Shown here in pieces: positions 55,564-63,742 of a stretch of 64,000 nucleotides of DNA. The notes beneath the pieces are model-generated. The model was not told where the DNA came from, made no database searches, and was given only the letters and a program-made list of their open reading frames with translations. Source of the DNA: Amycolatopsis sp. FDAARGOS 1241 (GTDB lineage Bacteria > Actinomycetota > Actinomycetes > Mycobacteriales > Pseudonocardiaceae); the NCBI RefSeq assembly GCF_016889705.1, contig NZ_CP069526.1:620001-684000 (forward strand), given 5' to 3'. Each line of letters begins with the position of its first letter. Positions within the stretch are counted from its first letter, which is position 1. Position numbers and translations under genes: made by a program.

Positions 55564-56872
55564 ACCGAACGTGACCGAAGCACAGATCGGCGCGCCGCCG
55601 GAAAAGCCGCCCCAGGAAAAACCGCTGCGCCGCAACCGTGATTTCCAGGCGCTGTGGATCGGGGAATTCCTCGCCTCCGTGGCGAAAGAATCGGCGGAGA
55701 TCGCCTACCCGCTGTTGATCCTGGCCGAAACCGGCTCGGCGACGTGGGCCGGCGCCGTGGGTTCCGTGCAGCTGCTCACCGCGGGTCTGATGTCCATCCC
55801 GGGCGGCAGCATCGCGGACAAGTTCGACCGCAAGCTCATCCTGATGGTCACCAGCGCGGTGCGGATGGTGCTGCTCGCCGTCTTCGGCGTGCTGGCCTCG
55901 CTCGGCCACGTGTCGGTGCCGCTGGTGATGGGGCTGGCGGTGCTGTCCTCGGCCTGCCTCGGTGTGCAGCAGCCGGCCGGGCTGGCCGCGATCAAACAGC
56001 TCGTGCCCGCGTCGCAGCTGACGCAGGCGACGTCGCAGACGCAGATCCGGTTCTTCGGCGCGACCGTGGTCGGCCCGCCGATCGGCGGCTGGTTCTACGG
56101 GCTCGGGCGCGGATTCCCGTTCCTGTCCGCGGCGGTGGCGTTCCTGGCGTCGTGGGTGGTGTTCTTCTTCATCCGCAAGCCGACGCAGGCTCCGGCGCAA
56201 CCCGAGTCCGTCGCCGAAACAGCCGAAAAGGCCGAAGCCGCCGCGCCGGTGGCGAAGAGCAGGCCGCTGGACGGCTTCCGCTTCATCATCCGCCAGCCGA
56301 TCCTGGGCCGGATGATCTTCTGGGTGATGGGCTCGAACATGGCCTTCAACCACTCCGGGGTTTTCCTCGCGCTGATCGCCACCGCACACCAACGCGGTGC
56401 CGGCGACAGCACCATCGGCGTGACCTTGGCGGTGGCCGGGGCGGGCGGCCTGACCGGCGCGCTGCTGTCCAACTTCCTGCTCAAGCGGCTGCGCCCGGTC
56501 GTCGTGATCATGTACGCCACGTGGGTCGGCCCGGTCGCCGCGGTGCTGCTGATCGTGGTGCCGAACGCGATCCCGCTCGGCTTCCTCGTCGCGCTGATCT
56601 TCCTGCGCGCGGGCGTGTTCGGCGCGCTGTTCATGAGCTACATCGGCGCCTTGGTGCCCGACCGGCTGCAGGGCCGGGTGATCGGCGTGGTCATGTTCAT
56701 CTCCCTGATCGCCCAGCCGCTGGGCATCTTCGGCGTCGGGGCGATCTTCGACAACGCAGGTCCCACCTGGGTGTTCGCGACGATGGCGATCGTCGGCACG
56801 GTCTTCGCGCTGCCGATGCTCAGCAAGACGATCTTCCGGCTGCGCCCGCCCGAGGAACTCGCCGTCGCCTGA
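55550..56872 (+). CDS. MFS exporter of the cluster
   Basis: A 440-residue major facilitator of the MFS_3/EntS type: about 12 membrane segments, beginning RNRDFQALWIGEFLASVAKES, the loop motif GGSIADKFDRKLILM and its relaxed second copy, and a Glu/Ala-rich central loop (PESVAETAEKAEAAAPVAKS). Likely exports the product and gives self-protection. Start ATG 55550 lies 14 bases inside the PKS gene; ATG 55553 is also possible. Confidence 0.93.
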   Translation: MMSAEPNVTEAQIGAPPEKPPQEKPLRRNRDFQALWIGEFLASVAKESAEIAYPLLILAETGSATWAGAVGSVQLLTAGLMSIPGGSIADKFDRKLILMVTSAVRMVLLAVFGVLASLGHVSVPLVMGLAVLSSACLGVQQPAGLAAIKQLVPASQLTQATSQTQIRFFGATVVGPPIGGWFYGLGRGFPFLSAAVAFLASWVVFFFIRKPTQAPAQPESVAETAEKAEAAAPVAKSRPLDGFRFIIRQPILGRMIFWVMGSNMAFNHSGVFLALIATAHQRGAGDSTIGVTLAVAGAGGLTGALLSNFLLKRLRPVVVIMYATWVGPVAAVLLIVVPNAIPLGFLVALIFLRAGVFGALFMSYIGALVPDRLQGRVIGVVMFISLIAQPLGIFGVGAIFDNAGPTWVFATMAIVGTVFALPMLSKTIFRLRPPEELAVA

Positions 56873-56902
56873 TCCCGCTGTTCCCGATCCTGGAGGAGAG
56901 CC

Positions 56903-58141
56903 ATGACGATCGAACCTTCCGCCCCGGAAGCCGCCGTGCTGCCGCCGGAGTTCTTCAACGATCCCGGGGAGAACCGGCACGCCGACCTGGCTGCACTGCG
57001 CGCGCAGTGCCCGGTGCACAAGATCAACCACCCGCCGGGCGCCGAGGCCTACATCGTGGTCGACTACGCGACCGTCAGCGCGGCTTTCAGCGACCCGCGG
57101 CTGTCGAAGCGCACCGACAACGCGCCGGAGTGGTTCCGCGCGCTGCTGGCCGATTCGAGCCCGGTGCTGACGAAGAACATGCTCGTCGCCGATCCGCCGG
57201 AGCACACCCGGCTGCGCAAGCTGGTCGCCAAGGCGTTCACCCCGCGGCGGATGGAACTGCTGCGCCCCCGCGTGCAGGAGATCACCGACGAGCTGATCGA
57301 CGCGCTGCCCGCGACCGGTCCGGTCAACCTGGTCTCGGAGTTCGCGTTCGCGTTGCCGATGCGCGTGATCTGCGAATTCCTCGGGGTGCCGCTGGCGGAC
57401 CGGCCGCGGCTGCACGAGTGGGGCACCCTGCTCTCCGGCGCGCCTTACCCGGACGAGGAGACGAACCTGCGGCTCAAGTGGGCCAGCGAGCAGATTGAGA
57501 GCTACCTCAAGGAGCAGATCGCCGCGCGCCGGACCGAACCGGGTGAGGACCTGGTGAGCGCGCTGGTCCGCGCCGCCGACGAGGATGACGTCTTCAGCGA
57601 CGACGAACTGGTGTCCACTTTGGTCCTGCTGATCATCGCCGGGCACAAGACGACCGCGAACCTGATCGGCAACGGCACGGAGGCGCTGCTGCGCCACCCG
57701 GACCAGCTGGAGCTGCTGCGCACGCGGCCCGAGCTGGCGCCGACCGCGATCGAGGAGTTCCTCCGCTTCGAAGCGCCGGTGTTCCGCGGCACGCTGCGCG
57801 TCGCGGCCGAGGACATGCAGATCGCCGGCGTGGACATCCCGAAGGAGGCGTTCGTCCACTTGATGATGACGTCGGCGAACCGGGACCCGGAGCAGTTCGA
57901 GGACCCCGATCGGCTCGACATCAGCCGCTCGCCGAACCGGCACCTGTCGTTCGGGCACGGCGCGCACTTCTGCGCGGGCGCCCCGCTTTCCCGGGTGGAG
58001 GGCCAGATCGCGTTCACCACGCTGCTGCGCCGGCTGCCCGGCCTGCGCCTTGCGGAACCGCCGAAGTGGCTCTACGACAACTCGACCAGTCGCGGGCTTT
58101 CCGAACTGCTGGTGTCCTACGACGAGAAGCTCCCGCGATGA
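56903..58141 (+). CDS. Cytochrome P450 (2), CYP107-like
   Basis: A 412-residue P450 behind GGAGGAGAG at ATG 56903. Heme motif FGHGAHFCAGAPLSR with Cys357, ExxR in EEFLRF, and ADPPEHTRLRKLV in the C-helix. The I-helix reads IIAGHKTTANL: the acid usually preceding the Thr pair (AGHETT/AGxDTT) is Lys. Heme ligand and fold look intact. Position between the exporter and the thioesterase suggests late tailoring. It overlaps the thioesterase gene by ATGA. Confidence 0.94.
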   Translation: MTIEPSAPEAAVLPPEFFNDPGENRHADLAALRAQCPVHKINHPPGAEAYIVVDYATVSAAFSDPRLSKRTDNAPEWFRALLADSSPVLTKNMLVADPPEHTRLRKLVAKAFTPRRMELLRPRVQEITDELIDALPATGPVNLVSEFAFALPMRVICEFLGVPLADRPRLHEWGTLLSGAPYPDEETNLRLKWASEQIESYLKEQIAARRTEPGEDLVSALVRAADEDDVFSDDELVSTLVLLIIAGHKTTANLIGNGTEALLRHPDQLELLRTRPELAPTAIEEFLRFEAPVFRGTLRVAAEDMQIAGVDIPKEAFVHLMMTSANRDPEQFEDPDRLDISRSPNRHLSFGHGAHFCAGAPLSRVEGQIAFTTLLRRLPGLRLAEPPKWLYDNSTSRGLSELLVSYDEKLPR

Positions 58142-58827
58142 GCACGGCCCTGCTCTGCCTGCCGTTCGCCGGGGCGGGTGCGTCGTTCTTCCAGCCCTGG
58201 CGAGCAGAAGCCGGTGACGAGCTGGTCGTGGTGCCGCTGCAGCTGCCGGGCCGGGAACGGCGGATCGACGACGAGCCGTACACCGACGTCTTCGCGGCGG
58301 TCGAGGGCCTGCTCGCCGAGCTGCCCGCGGAGCACGACGAGGTCGCGCTGTTCGGGCACAGCCTCGGCGCCGTGCTGGCGTACGAGCTGGCGCACCGGCT
58401 CGTCGCCAGGGGCACGGTCGTGCGGCGGCTGTTCGCCAGCGGTTCGCCGGAGCCGGGCAGCCCGCGCCGGCAGCGGGCGACCGGGTTGCCCGACGACGAG
58501 TTCCTGCGCCGCGTCGCCGAGTTCGCCGGCTACCGCCACGACGCGCTGGCCGACGAGGAGATGCGCGAGCTGATCCTGCCGACCCTGAGGGCCGACGTCG
58601 AAATGCACGAGAACTACCGGCCGCACGCCGACGAGGCGCTGCCCGTACCGATCACCGCGCTGCGCGGGCGGGACGACGAGCTCGTGACCGCCGACGAGGT
58701 CGCGGGCTGGGTGAAAGTGGCGGGCCGCGACTTCGAGTACGCCGAACTGCCCGGCGGCCACATGCACCTCGTCGATTCCCGGACCGAGCTGCTCGGCCTG
58801 ATCCGCGGGAGCCTGGGATGCGGCTGA
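58138..58827 (+). CDS. Type II thioesterase (2)
   Basis: A 229-residue alpha/beta hydrolase: LLCLPFAGAGASFFQPW, LFGHSLGAVLAYELAHR (nucleophile Ser), ITALRGRDDELV (Asp) and LPGGHMHL (His). Same family as the enzyme at 43063. ATG 58138 overlaps the P450 stop and the end overlaps the SDR gene by 10 bases. With an A-T protein and a P450 beside it, it may release a modified amino acid from the carrier instead of only editing. Confidence 0.93.
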   Translation: MSTALLCLPFAGAGASFFQPWRAEAGDELVVVPLQLPGRERRIDDEPYTDVFAAVEGLLAELPAEHDEVALFGHSLGAVLAYELAHRLVARGTVVRRLFASGSPEPGSPRRQRATGLPDDEFLRRVAEFAGYRHDALADEEMRELILPTLRADVEMHENYRPHADEALPVPITALRGRDDELVTADEVAGWVKVAGRDFEYAELPGGHMHLVDSRTELLGLIRGSLGCG

Positions 58828-59642
58828 GCGGCAAGACGGTGGTGATCACCGGCGCGGCCCGCGGTCTCGGCCGGGCCACCGCCCTCGCCTGCGCCGCGGA
58901 GGGAGCCGACCTGCTGCTGGTCGACATCGCCGCAGACCTCCCCGGCGTGCCCTACCCGCTGGGGACCCACGGGCAGCTCGCGCACACCGCGCACCGGTGC
59001 GCCGAAGCGGGCGCGGTGGTGCTGACCGAACGGGCGGACGTGCGCGACCTCGCGGCGGTCGAACGCGTGATCGCCACCGCGGGCGACCGGTTCGGCCGGA
59101 TCGACGTGGTGGTGAACAACGCCGGGATCGCCGCGCCTTCGGGCAAACCGGTGCACGAGATCGGGCCGGACGAGTGGGCGCTGATGCTCGACGTCGACCT
59201 GTCCGGCGCGTGGCGGCTGATCCGCACCGTCGGCAAGACGATGTGCGAGCAGCGGTCGGGCAGCATCGTGAACATCGCCTCGACCGCCGGGCTGGTCGGC
59301 TACCGGCACTTCGCCGGTTACGTGGCGGCGAAGCACGGGCTGATCGGGCTGACGAAGGCGGCCGCGCTCGACTACGCGCCGATGAAGGTGCGCGTCAACG
59401 CCGTCTGCCCTGGCTCGGTCCGCGACGAGCCCGCGGTCGAGGGCCGGATGCTCGCGGAGATCGCGCGGTCGCTGGAGGTTCCGGTGGCCGAGCACGAGGA
59501 GACGTTCGTCCAGGCGCAGCCGATGAACGCGCTGGTCGAGCCGGAGGACGTGGCGGGCGCGGTGGTCTACCTGGCCTCCGACGACGCCCGGCAGGTGACC
59601 GGATCGGTGCTGACCGTCGACGGCGGGTTCAGCGCCCGCTGA
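58818..59642 (+). CDS. Mycofactocin-type short-chain dehydrogenase/reductase
   Basis: A 274-residue SDR: nucleotide motif VVITGAARGLGRATA, then LLLVDIAADLPGVPYPLGT, an insertion characteristic of mycofactocin-coupled SDRs, NNAG, catalytic Ser in NIASTAGLVG and YxxxK in YVAAKHG, and VNAVCPGSV. In that subfamily NAD is bound tightly and electrons pass to mycofactocin, so the enzyme is usually an alcohol oxidase-like dehydrogenase. No mycofactocin genes are in the window. Here it could oxidise a beta-hydroxy group to a ketone or act on the final product. Confidence 0.92.
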   Translation: MRLSGKTVVITGAARGLGRATALACAAEGADLLLVDIAADLPGVPYPLGTHGQLAHTAHRCAEAGAVVLTERADVRDLAAVERVIATAGDRFGRIDVVVNNAGIAAPSGKPVHEIGPDEWALMLDVDLSGAWRLIRTVGKTMCEQRSGSIVNIASTAGLVGYRHFAGYVAAKHGLIGLTKAAALDYAPMKVRVNAVCPGSVRDEPAVEGRMLAEIARSLEVPVAEHEETFVQAQPMNALVEPEDVAGAVVYLASDDARQVTGSVLTVDGGFSAR

Positions 59643-59661
59643 GTGCAGGAGAGCAGGAACG

Positions 59662-62232
59662 GTGTCTGGAGGATCGGTGTCGGGAGAACGCTGCCACGCG
59701 CTCGCGGTCCGGGTGGCCGAGTCGGTAACGCGACCGGGGCTGTGGGTGACCGACGTCCCCGCGGCGGCGGACGACCCGCCGGCCCGGCGCCGCCGCGCGG
59801 CCGAGCTGAACCGCCCGGCCGCGGCGTCGCGGGCGGTGCTGCTGCGCTACACCGACGGCGCGGAGCTGGTCCTCGTCGCCCGCCGCGACGTCGACGACCT
59901 GGCCGGGTTCGGGCTCGCGGCGCGGCCGGACACCCCGGTGGCGGTCTCGGCCGAGGTCCCGGAATGGGGCCTGGGCGATCCCCGGGCGAACGGGGCCGCG
60001 ACGACGTTCCTCGCGGCGGAAGCAGGCACCGAACGCAGCTGGCTGGCCGCGTTGGCGATCACCTTGGCGCGGTACGGCACGGCGGACCCGGCGGTGGCGA
60101 CGGACCGGGGCGCGGTCGAGTTCCCGCCGGCGGAGACGATCGGTGAGCTCCGTCCGTCCACAGTGGATCGTCCGGTGTCGGCCGGGCTGTACCACGGCGG
60201 TCCCGGCGAAGGCGAGTACGTGCCTTGCCTCGCACCGCCGTTCCCGCTCACCGTCTCCGTGCTGCCCGGTCCCGGCGGCGTCCGCCTGCGGTGCGACCAC
60301 TTGCTCCGCTTCGTCGCACCGGAGATCGCCGCCGGGTTCCTGCGGCACCTGCGCCACGTCCACACGCAGGTGCTCACCGCGCCGGAAAAGCGGGTCGAGG
60401 ACGTCGAACTCCTCGACGCCGGCGAACGAGCGCGGGTCGCGGCGCTGGGCAGGCCGGACGCCGAGCTGGTCACCGTTCCCGCGACGCTGCCGGAAGCGTT
60501 CGCCAGGGTGGTGGCGGCGCGGCCGGACGAGGTCGCGCTGTGCGACGGCGACCTCCGGCTGACCTACCGCGAGCTGGACGAGCGGGCGACGGCGCTGGCC
60601 GCGGGCCTGCGCGCCCGGGGCGTGCGGGAGCGCGAACGCGTCGGGGTGTGCCTGGAGCGTTCGGCCGAGCTGGTCGTCGCGCTGCTCGGCGTGCTGAAGG
60701 CGGGCGCCACCTACGTGCCCCTCGACCCGGCTTACCCGGCCGAGCGGCTCGCGCACACCGCCGCCGACGCCGGCCTGCGCGTGGCCGTCACCCGCTCGCC
60801 CGGCCTGCCGGTCGAAATCCGCGTCACGCCGGACGAGCCGGGCGCCGGCGGCCCGGTAACGACCACGATCACCCCGGACGATCCCGCGTACGTGATCTAC
60901 ACCTCCGGCTCGACCGGGCGGCCGAAGGGCGTAGTCGTCCCGCACCGCAACGTGCTCGCCCTGCTCGACGCGACCCGCGCGGAGTACGGGCTGGGCCCCG
61001 GCGAGGTGTGGACGTGGTTCCACTCCAGCGCGTTCGACTTCTCGGTGTGGGAGATCTGGGGCTGTCTGGTGACCGGTGGCAGGCTCGTCGTGGTGCCCTA
61101 CTTCGTCTCCCGGGACCCGGGCGAGTTCCGCGACCTGCTCCGCGCCGAGCGCGTCACGGTGCTCAGCCAGACGCCGTCGGCGTTCGCCCAGTTGCTTTCG
61201 GTGGCCCACGACGACCTCGCGGTGCGCCTGGTCGTCTTCGGCGGCGAACCGCTGGACGCGCGGATGCTGCTGCCGTGGTTCGACCGGCACCCCGAACCGT
61301 CGTGCCGGTTGGTGAACATGTTCGGCATCACCGAAACCACGGTGCACGTGACCGCGACCACGCTCACCCGCGCGGACGCGCTCGCCGCTTCGCGCTCGGT
61401 CGGACCGCCGCTGCCCGGCTGGTCGGTGGCCGTGCTCGACCCGGCCGGGCGGCCGGTCCCGCCGGGGGTCGCGGGGGAGATCGTGGTCGGCGGCGCGGGT
61501 GTCGCGTCGCACTACCTCAACCAGGAAGAACTGACGGCGCAACGGTTCCGCGCCGGTCCGGACGGGCGCGTCTACCACAGCGGCGACCTCGGCCGGCTGC
61601 GCCCGGACGGCGAGCTCGAGCACCTCGGCCGCATCGACAGCCAGGTCAAGATGCGCGGATTCCGCATCGAGCTGGACGAGATCCGGTCGGTGCTGCTGGA
61701 GGACCCGCACGTGCGGGCCGCCGCGGTGGTGGTGCGCCGCGCCGACCCGGCCGACGCGGCCAGTGCCCGGCTGGACGCCTACGTCACGCTCGAACCGGGC
61801 GGTGCCCCCGCGGAGGTGCGCCGCCGGGCGATGCGGTTCCTGCCGGAGTACATGGTGCCCGCCACGATCACCCCGCTGCCGACGCTGCCGTTGACCACCA
61901 ACGGAAAACTCGACGCGGCGAAGCTGCCGGCGCCCGCCGTGCCGACGGCCGCGCCCCCGGAGCCCGCGGCGGGCGGCGACCTGTCGGCGACGCTGCGCAC
62001 GGTCTGGAGCACCGTGCTCGGGGTGCCGGTGGGCCTCGACGACGACTTCTTCGAGCTGGGCGGCAACTCCCTGTTCGCGGTGCGGATCAACGCGGCGCTC
62101 GACGAGCGCGGGCTGCCGTCGGTGCGGCTGCGCGAGCTGTACCGGCGGCCGACCATCCGCGCCGTGGTGGCGGGGATGGCCGGCGCGCCGGGGCAGCCGG
62201 CCGCCGGGGTCAGCGGTTCGAGGCCTGCCTGA
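59662..62232 (+). CDS. Free-standing NRPS A-T protein with degenerate condensation stub
   Basis: An 856-residue protein. Residues 1 to about 265 resemble only the end of a C domain: the HHxxxDG motif is absent, but the linker VEDVELLDAGERARVAAL before the A domain is typical. The A domain (about 275-765) has IYTSGSTGRPKG, FDFSVWEIWG, NMFGITETTV, YHSGDLGR and LTTNGKLD. Specificity residues read D-F-W-S-V-G-M-V-H-K, close to threonine codes (DFWNxGMVHK). The T domain has LGGNSLFAV (Ser about 803). Probably activates a Thr-like residue for modification or as starter. GTG 59662 or 59677. Its 3' end overlaps the convergent S10 gene by 23 bases. Confidence 0.92.
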   Translation: MSGGSVSGERCHALAVRVAESVTRPGLWVTDVPAAADDPPARRRRAAELNRPAAASRAVLLRYTDGAELVLVARRDVDDLAGFGLAARPDTPVAVSAEVPEWGLGDPRANGAATTFLAAEAGTERSWLAALAITLARYGTADPAVATDRGAVEFPPAETIGELRPSTVDRPVSAGLYHGGPGEGEYVPCLAPPFPLTVSVLPGPGGVRLRCDHLLRFVAPEIAAGFLRHLRHVHTQVLTAPEKRVEDVELLDAGERARVAALGRPDAELVTVPATLPEAFARVVAARPDEVALCDGDLRLTYRELDERATALAAGLRARGVRERERVGVCLERSAELVVALLGVLKAGATYVPLDPAYPAERLAHTAADAGLRVAVTRSPGLPVEIRVTPDEPGAGGPVTTTITPDDPAYVIYTSGSTGRPKGVVVPHRNVLALLDATRAEYGLGPGEVWTWFHSSAFDFSVWEIWGCLVTGGRLVVVPYFVSRDPGEFRDLLRAERVTVLSQTPSAFAQLLSVAHDDLAVRLVVFGGEPLDARMLLPWFDRHPEPSCRLVNMFGITETTVHVTATTLTRADALAASRSVGPPLPGWSVAVLDPAGRPVPPGVAGEIVVGGAGVASHYLNQEELTAQRFRAGPDGRVYHSGDLGRLRPDGELEHLGRIDSQVKMRGFRIELDEIRSVLLEDPHVRAAAVVVRRADPADAASARLDAYVTLEPGGAPAEVRRRAMRFLPEYMVPATITPLPTLPLTTNGKLDAAKLPAPAVPTAAPPEPAAGGDLSATLRTVWSTVLGVPVGLDDDFFELGGNSLFAVRINAALDERGLPSVRLRELYRRPTIRAVVAGMAGAPGQPAAGVSGSRPA

Positions 62233-63691
62233 CGAACTCGCCGAGGTCCTTCGACTGCTGGATTCGCGTCGGCTCGTGGACGTACATCATGTGGCCCGCC
62301 GGGTAGTACGCGGTTTCGATGTTCTCGCGCAGTTCGTCCGGGATCTTCAGGTGCGCGAGGACGTGTTCGGCCGCGAAGTAGGCCGTGGCGCCGTCGTAGT
62401 GGCCGAAGGCGACGTGGACCCGCAGGTGCGGGTTGGCGCGCAGCGCGGCGCTCACGGAGTCCACAACGGACACGAATCGGCCCTCGAAATCCTTGTAGGA
62501 CCACGCCTTGAAGACGTCGCCGGAGAGGATTTCGTACGGCAGGTCGTTCTGGTAACCGAGCTCGGCGCGGATGTAGTGGTTGAAGCCGGCCGAGTACGCG
62601 CCGATGATGCGCGACACCGACGGGTCGTCGCTCATGTGCTCGCGGCCGCCGTCGACCTCCCAGGTGGTGAAGCGGCCGTCCATGCGGCCGACGGTCAGTC
62701 CGCGGTCGCGCAGGAGCTCGGTGAAGAAGCGCACGTGCTCGATGCGCAGGTTCACCCGGTCCACGTAGGACTCCGACAGCCCGGTCAGCGAAGCCAGCGT
62801 CGCCACGGTCTCGGCGCGGTCCTCAGTGGACAGCCGCGCGCCGCGGGCCAGCGCCCACGGGAGCTCCTTCGCGGCGAAGTCCTCGGCGTCGGCGAGGACG
62901 TCGTCGAGGGGGCGCTCGCCGTGGAAGCCGTGGTAGTGCGCGATGGCCGCGTAGGTGGGCACGTAGAGCGAGTACGGCAGGTCGTTGCCCTCGTGGAAGC
63001 GCAGCGTGCCCATGTCGAGCACCGACGAGATGAGCAGCAGGCCGTTGAGGTAGAGGCCGTAGCGGTCCTGCAGGTGCCCGGCCAGCGCGGCCGCGCGCAG
63101 CGTGCCGTACGACTCGCCCGCGAGGAACTTCGGTGAGAGCCAGCGCTCGTTGCGCGAGACCCACAGCCGGATGATCTCGGCGACGGACTCGATGTCGCCC
63201 TTGAACCCCGTGTAGTCCTGCGACTCGCCGCCCTCGGCCACGCGCGAGTAGCCCGTGGCCACCGGGTCGATGAACACCAGATCGCTGTGCACGAGGAGGG
63301 ATTCGGGGTTGTCCTCGAGCCCGTACGGGGGCGCGACCAGGTCGTCGACGTCGCCGGACAGCACGCGCCGCGGGCCCAGCAGGCCCATGTGCAGCCAGAT
63401 GCTCGACGAGCCGGGGCCGCCGTTGAAGGCGAACGTCACCGGGCGCGAACCCGGGTCGGCCTCGTCGAGGGTGTACGAGGTGAGGAAGACCTCCGCCTTG
63501 GGCTTGTAGCCCTCCGACTTCCCGTCCTTCACCACCTCCTGGCGCAGCACGACGCGCCCGGCTTGCGCGGTGTACGCCAGTTTGCGGCGTTTGACGGTGA
63601 GCGTGTGGTGGGTGGTGACGAGGTCGTCGACGGGCTCCGGCGCTTTGCTCTCGGCGGCGTCGGTCTTCTTCTCTTCGGTGGTGTCGGGCAT
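62210..63691 (-). CDS. S10 serine carboxypeptidase-like peptidase
   Basis: A 493-residue protein from ATG 63691 with no signal peptide but an acidic, Lys-rich start (MPDTTEEKKTDAAESK). S10 motifs: FAFNGGPGSSSIWLHMG (oxyanion/substrate region), FLAGESYGT (nucleophile), and YPAGHMMYV (His). The Asp is probably in LRVHVAFGHYDGAT. This intracellular-looking branch is common in bacteria. It is convergent with the A-T gene; a cluster role such as peptide trimming is possible but it may simply be the neighbour. Confidence 0.9.
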   Translation of the reverse strand: MPDTTEEKKTDAAESKAPEPVDDLVTTHHTLTVKRRKLAYTAQAGRVVLRQEVVKDGKSEGYKPKAEVFLTSYTLDEADPGSRPVTFAFNGGPGSSSIWLHMGLLGPRRVLSGDVDDLVAPPYGLEDNPESLLVHSDLVFIDPVATGYSRVAEGGESQDYTGFKGDIESVAEIIRLWVSRNERWLSPKFLAGESYGTLRAAALAGHLQDRYGLYLNGLLLISSVLDMGTLRFHEGNDLPYSLYVPTYAAIAHYHGFHGERPLDDVLADAEDFAAKELPWALARGARLSTEDRAETVATLASLTGLSESYVDRVNLRIEHVRFFTELLRDRGLTVGRMDGRFTTWEVDGGREHMSDDPSVSRIIGAYSAGFNHYIRAELGYQNDLPYEILSGDVFKAWSYKDFEGRFVSVVDSVSAALRANPHLRVHVAFGHYDGATAYFAAEHVLAHLKIPDELRENIETAYYPAGHMMYVHEPTRIQQSKDLGEFVRQASNR

Positions 63692-63742
63692 GGCCCCCAA
63701 CCTAGCCAACCCGGTGCACGGCAGCTGTGGAAAGCTGGCGGA

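Larger units (their letters stand above)
43063..62232. other. Hybrid NRPS-PKS biosynthetic gene cluster (core)
   Basis: A plus-strand operon holds C-T, T-C-A-T, KS-AT-T-TE, MFS exporter, P450, type II thioesterase, SDR and A-T (46501-62232). A divergent arm holds P450, aldo/keto reductase and type II thioesterase (46057 down to 43063). Most neighbours overlap or are within 40 bases. The order predicts a short product: a starter residue, valine and one malonate unit, released by a terminal thioesterase. No MbtH-like gene, regulator, methyltransferase or ketoreductase domain is visible. Borders are uncertain; the S37 and S10 peptidase genes and the LLM gene may be part. Confidence 0.9.

Noticed and set aside
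52873..57967. Antisense frames of 920 and 995 residues opposite the PKS, exporter and P450 genes
   Set aside because: They are typical GC-rich shadow frames; all sense genes have clear catalytic motifs.
59662..60460. Complete condensation domain at the start of the A-T protein
   Set aside because: No HHxxxDG motif and too short; only the C-to-A linker is typical.
43063..62232. Assignment to pepstatin, epoxyketone or detoxin-type pathways
   Set aside because: Domain order, lack of methyltransferase and acyl-CoA dehydrogenase genes, and the single malonyl module do not fit these clusters as I know them.
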